Of a stretch of 64,000 nucleotides of DNA, positions 63,651 through 64,000 are shown piece by piece. The stretch is from Alkalilimnicola ehrlichii. GTDB lineage: Bacteria > Pseudomonadota > Gammaproteobacteria > Nitrococcales > AK92. The DNA lies in assembly GCF_003399765.1 (NCBI RefSeq), contig NZ_NFZV01000005.1, forward strand, positions 62,001 through 126,000, written 5' to 3'. The position numbers and the translations under genes were made by a program. The notes under the pieces were generated by a model. It had not been told where the DNA came from, did not search any database, and was given only the letters and a program-made list of their open reading frames with translations. Numbering within the stretch: position 1 is the first letter of the stretch; each line of letters starts with the position of its first letter.

Positions 63651-64000
63651 ATGGTCCAGCGCTCGGAGCTGATCGCTTATCTGAATGACCTACTGGCCGT
63701 CGAGCACTTCAGCGATTATTGTCCGAACGGGCTTCAGATCGAAGGTTGTTCGGAGGTGCAAACGTTGATTGCAGGGGTGACTGCATCGCAAGCTTTTCTG
63801 GAGCGAGCCTTGGCGGAAGGGGCCGATACGGTTCTGGTGCATCATGGCTATTTTTGGAAAGGGGAGAACCCCAGCATAGTCGGGATGAAGGCTCAACGTA
63901 TTGGCGCCCTGCTGCGAGCGAATGCCAATTTACTTGCTTACCACCTGCCGTTGGATGCCCACCCGCTCTACGGCAATAACCGTCAATTGGCCGATCGGCT
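63651..64000 (+). CDS. Nif3/YbgI-family dinuclear metal protein, N-terminal part
   Basis: The first ~116 residues run off the window end. ATG 63651 follows AAGGAG. LLAVEHFSDYCPNGLQIEG is the family start, VTASQAFLERALAEGADTVL follows, and LVHHGYFWKGE is the conserved His pair that binds the metal cluster. Members are GTP-cyclohydrolase-like proteins of uncertain cellular role. In several gammaproteobacteria the gene lies near degS/algW and petABC. Confidence 0.9.
   Translation, partial: MVQRSELIAYLNDLLAVEHFSDYCPNGLQIEGCSEVQTLIAGVTASQAFLERALAEGADTVLVHHGYFWKGENPSIVGMKAQRIGALLRANANLLAYHLPLDAHPLYGNNRQLADR

Overview
The window reads as a chromosomal segment of a free-living gammaproteobacterium of moderately high GC (judged by eye, not computed). 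From about 21.5 kb onward it carries the gene order miaB-phoH-ybeY-corC-lnt, ybeL/leuS-lptE-holA-proA-nadD-rsfS-rlmH, maf-rng-yhdP-nit-tldD-pmbA, ptsH-like/EIIA/rapZ/hprK/ptsN/hpf/rpoN/lptB/lptA/lptC/kdsC/kdsD, yrbG, mlaFED-mlaB-ibaG-murA-hisG-hisD, degS-type protease. This is close to the order known from Pseudomonas and relatives. I cannot place it to genus. I see no rRNA, tRNA, CRISPR array or complete insertion sequence.

Region 1 (1-21.3 kb) is a surface-polysaccharide locus. It opens with the end of a DegT-family sugar aminotransferase, a good intrinsic terminator and then an exact 12-base ops (RfaH/JUMPstart) element. A long plus-strand set of genes follows: a fused ABC flippase, an FrhB-like iron-sulfur protein, a polysaccharide pyruvyl transferase, an EpsG/Wzy-like polymerase, three family-2 glycosyltransferases, a beta-propeller protein of unknown role, a WbpV-like epimerase, a WbpL-like initiating transferase and a WbpM-like 4,6-dehydratase. 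Next come the precursor genes galU, phosphomannomutase, UDP-glucose dehydrogenase and GDP-mannose pyrophosphorylase/isomerase, with a PAP2 protein lacking key catalytic residues among them. The 2.5-10.6 kb part is visibly richer in A+T than the rest.

Region 2 (21.5-45.7 kb) is core housekeeping on the plus strand: tRNA modification, ribosome maturation, lipoprotein acylation, leucyl-tRNA synthetase, LPS assembly, replication clamp loader, proline and NAD synthesis, RNase G, the AsmA-like giant YhdP and the TldD/PmbA protease pair. A 0.7-kb cassette with a small XRE regulator lies between two identical 29-bp palindromic repeats inside it (27.1-27.9 kb).

Region 3 (45.8-55.5 kb) is on the minus strand. 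It runs from yrbG and kdsD through the Lpt genes, rpoN, hpf and ptsN to a regulatory phosphotransferase block (HPr, EIIA-Man, RapZ and a truncated HprK). Region 4 (55.8-64 kb) returns to the plus strand with a Mla lipid-transport operon that lacks mlaC, then ibaG, murA, hisG and hisD, then a minus-strand DegS/AlgW-like protease and the start of a Nif3-family gene.

A striking technical feature is that eight genes are each interrupted by one or two frameshifts, eleven in all. Every one is repaired by adding exactly one base, usually in a homopolymer. That pattern points to base-calling or assembly deletions rather than gene decay, so I annotate these genes as single CDSs across their breaks.
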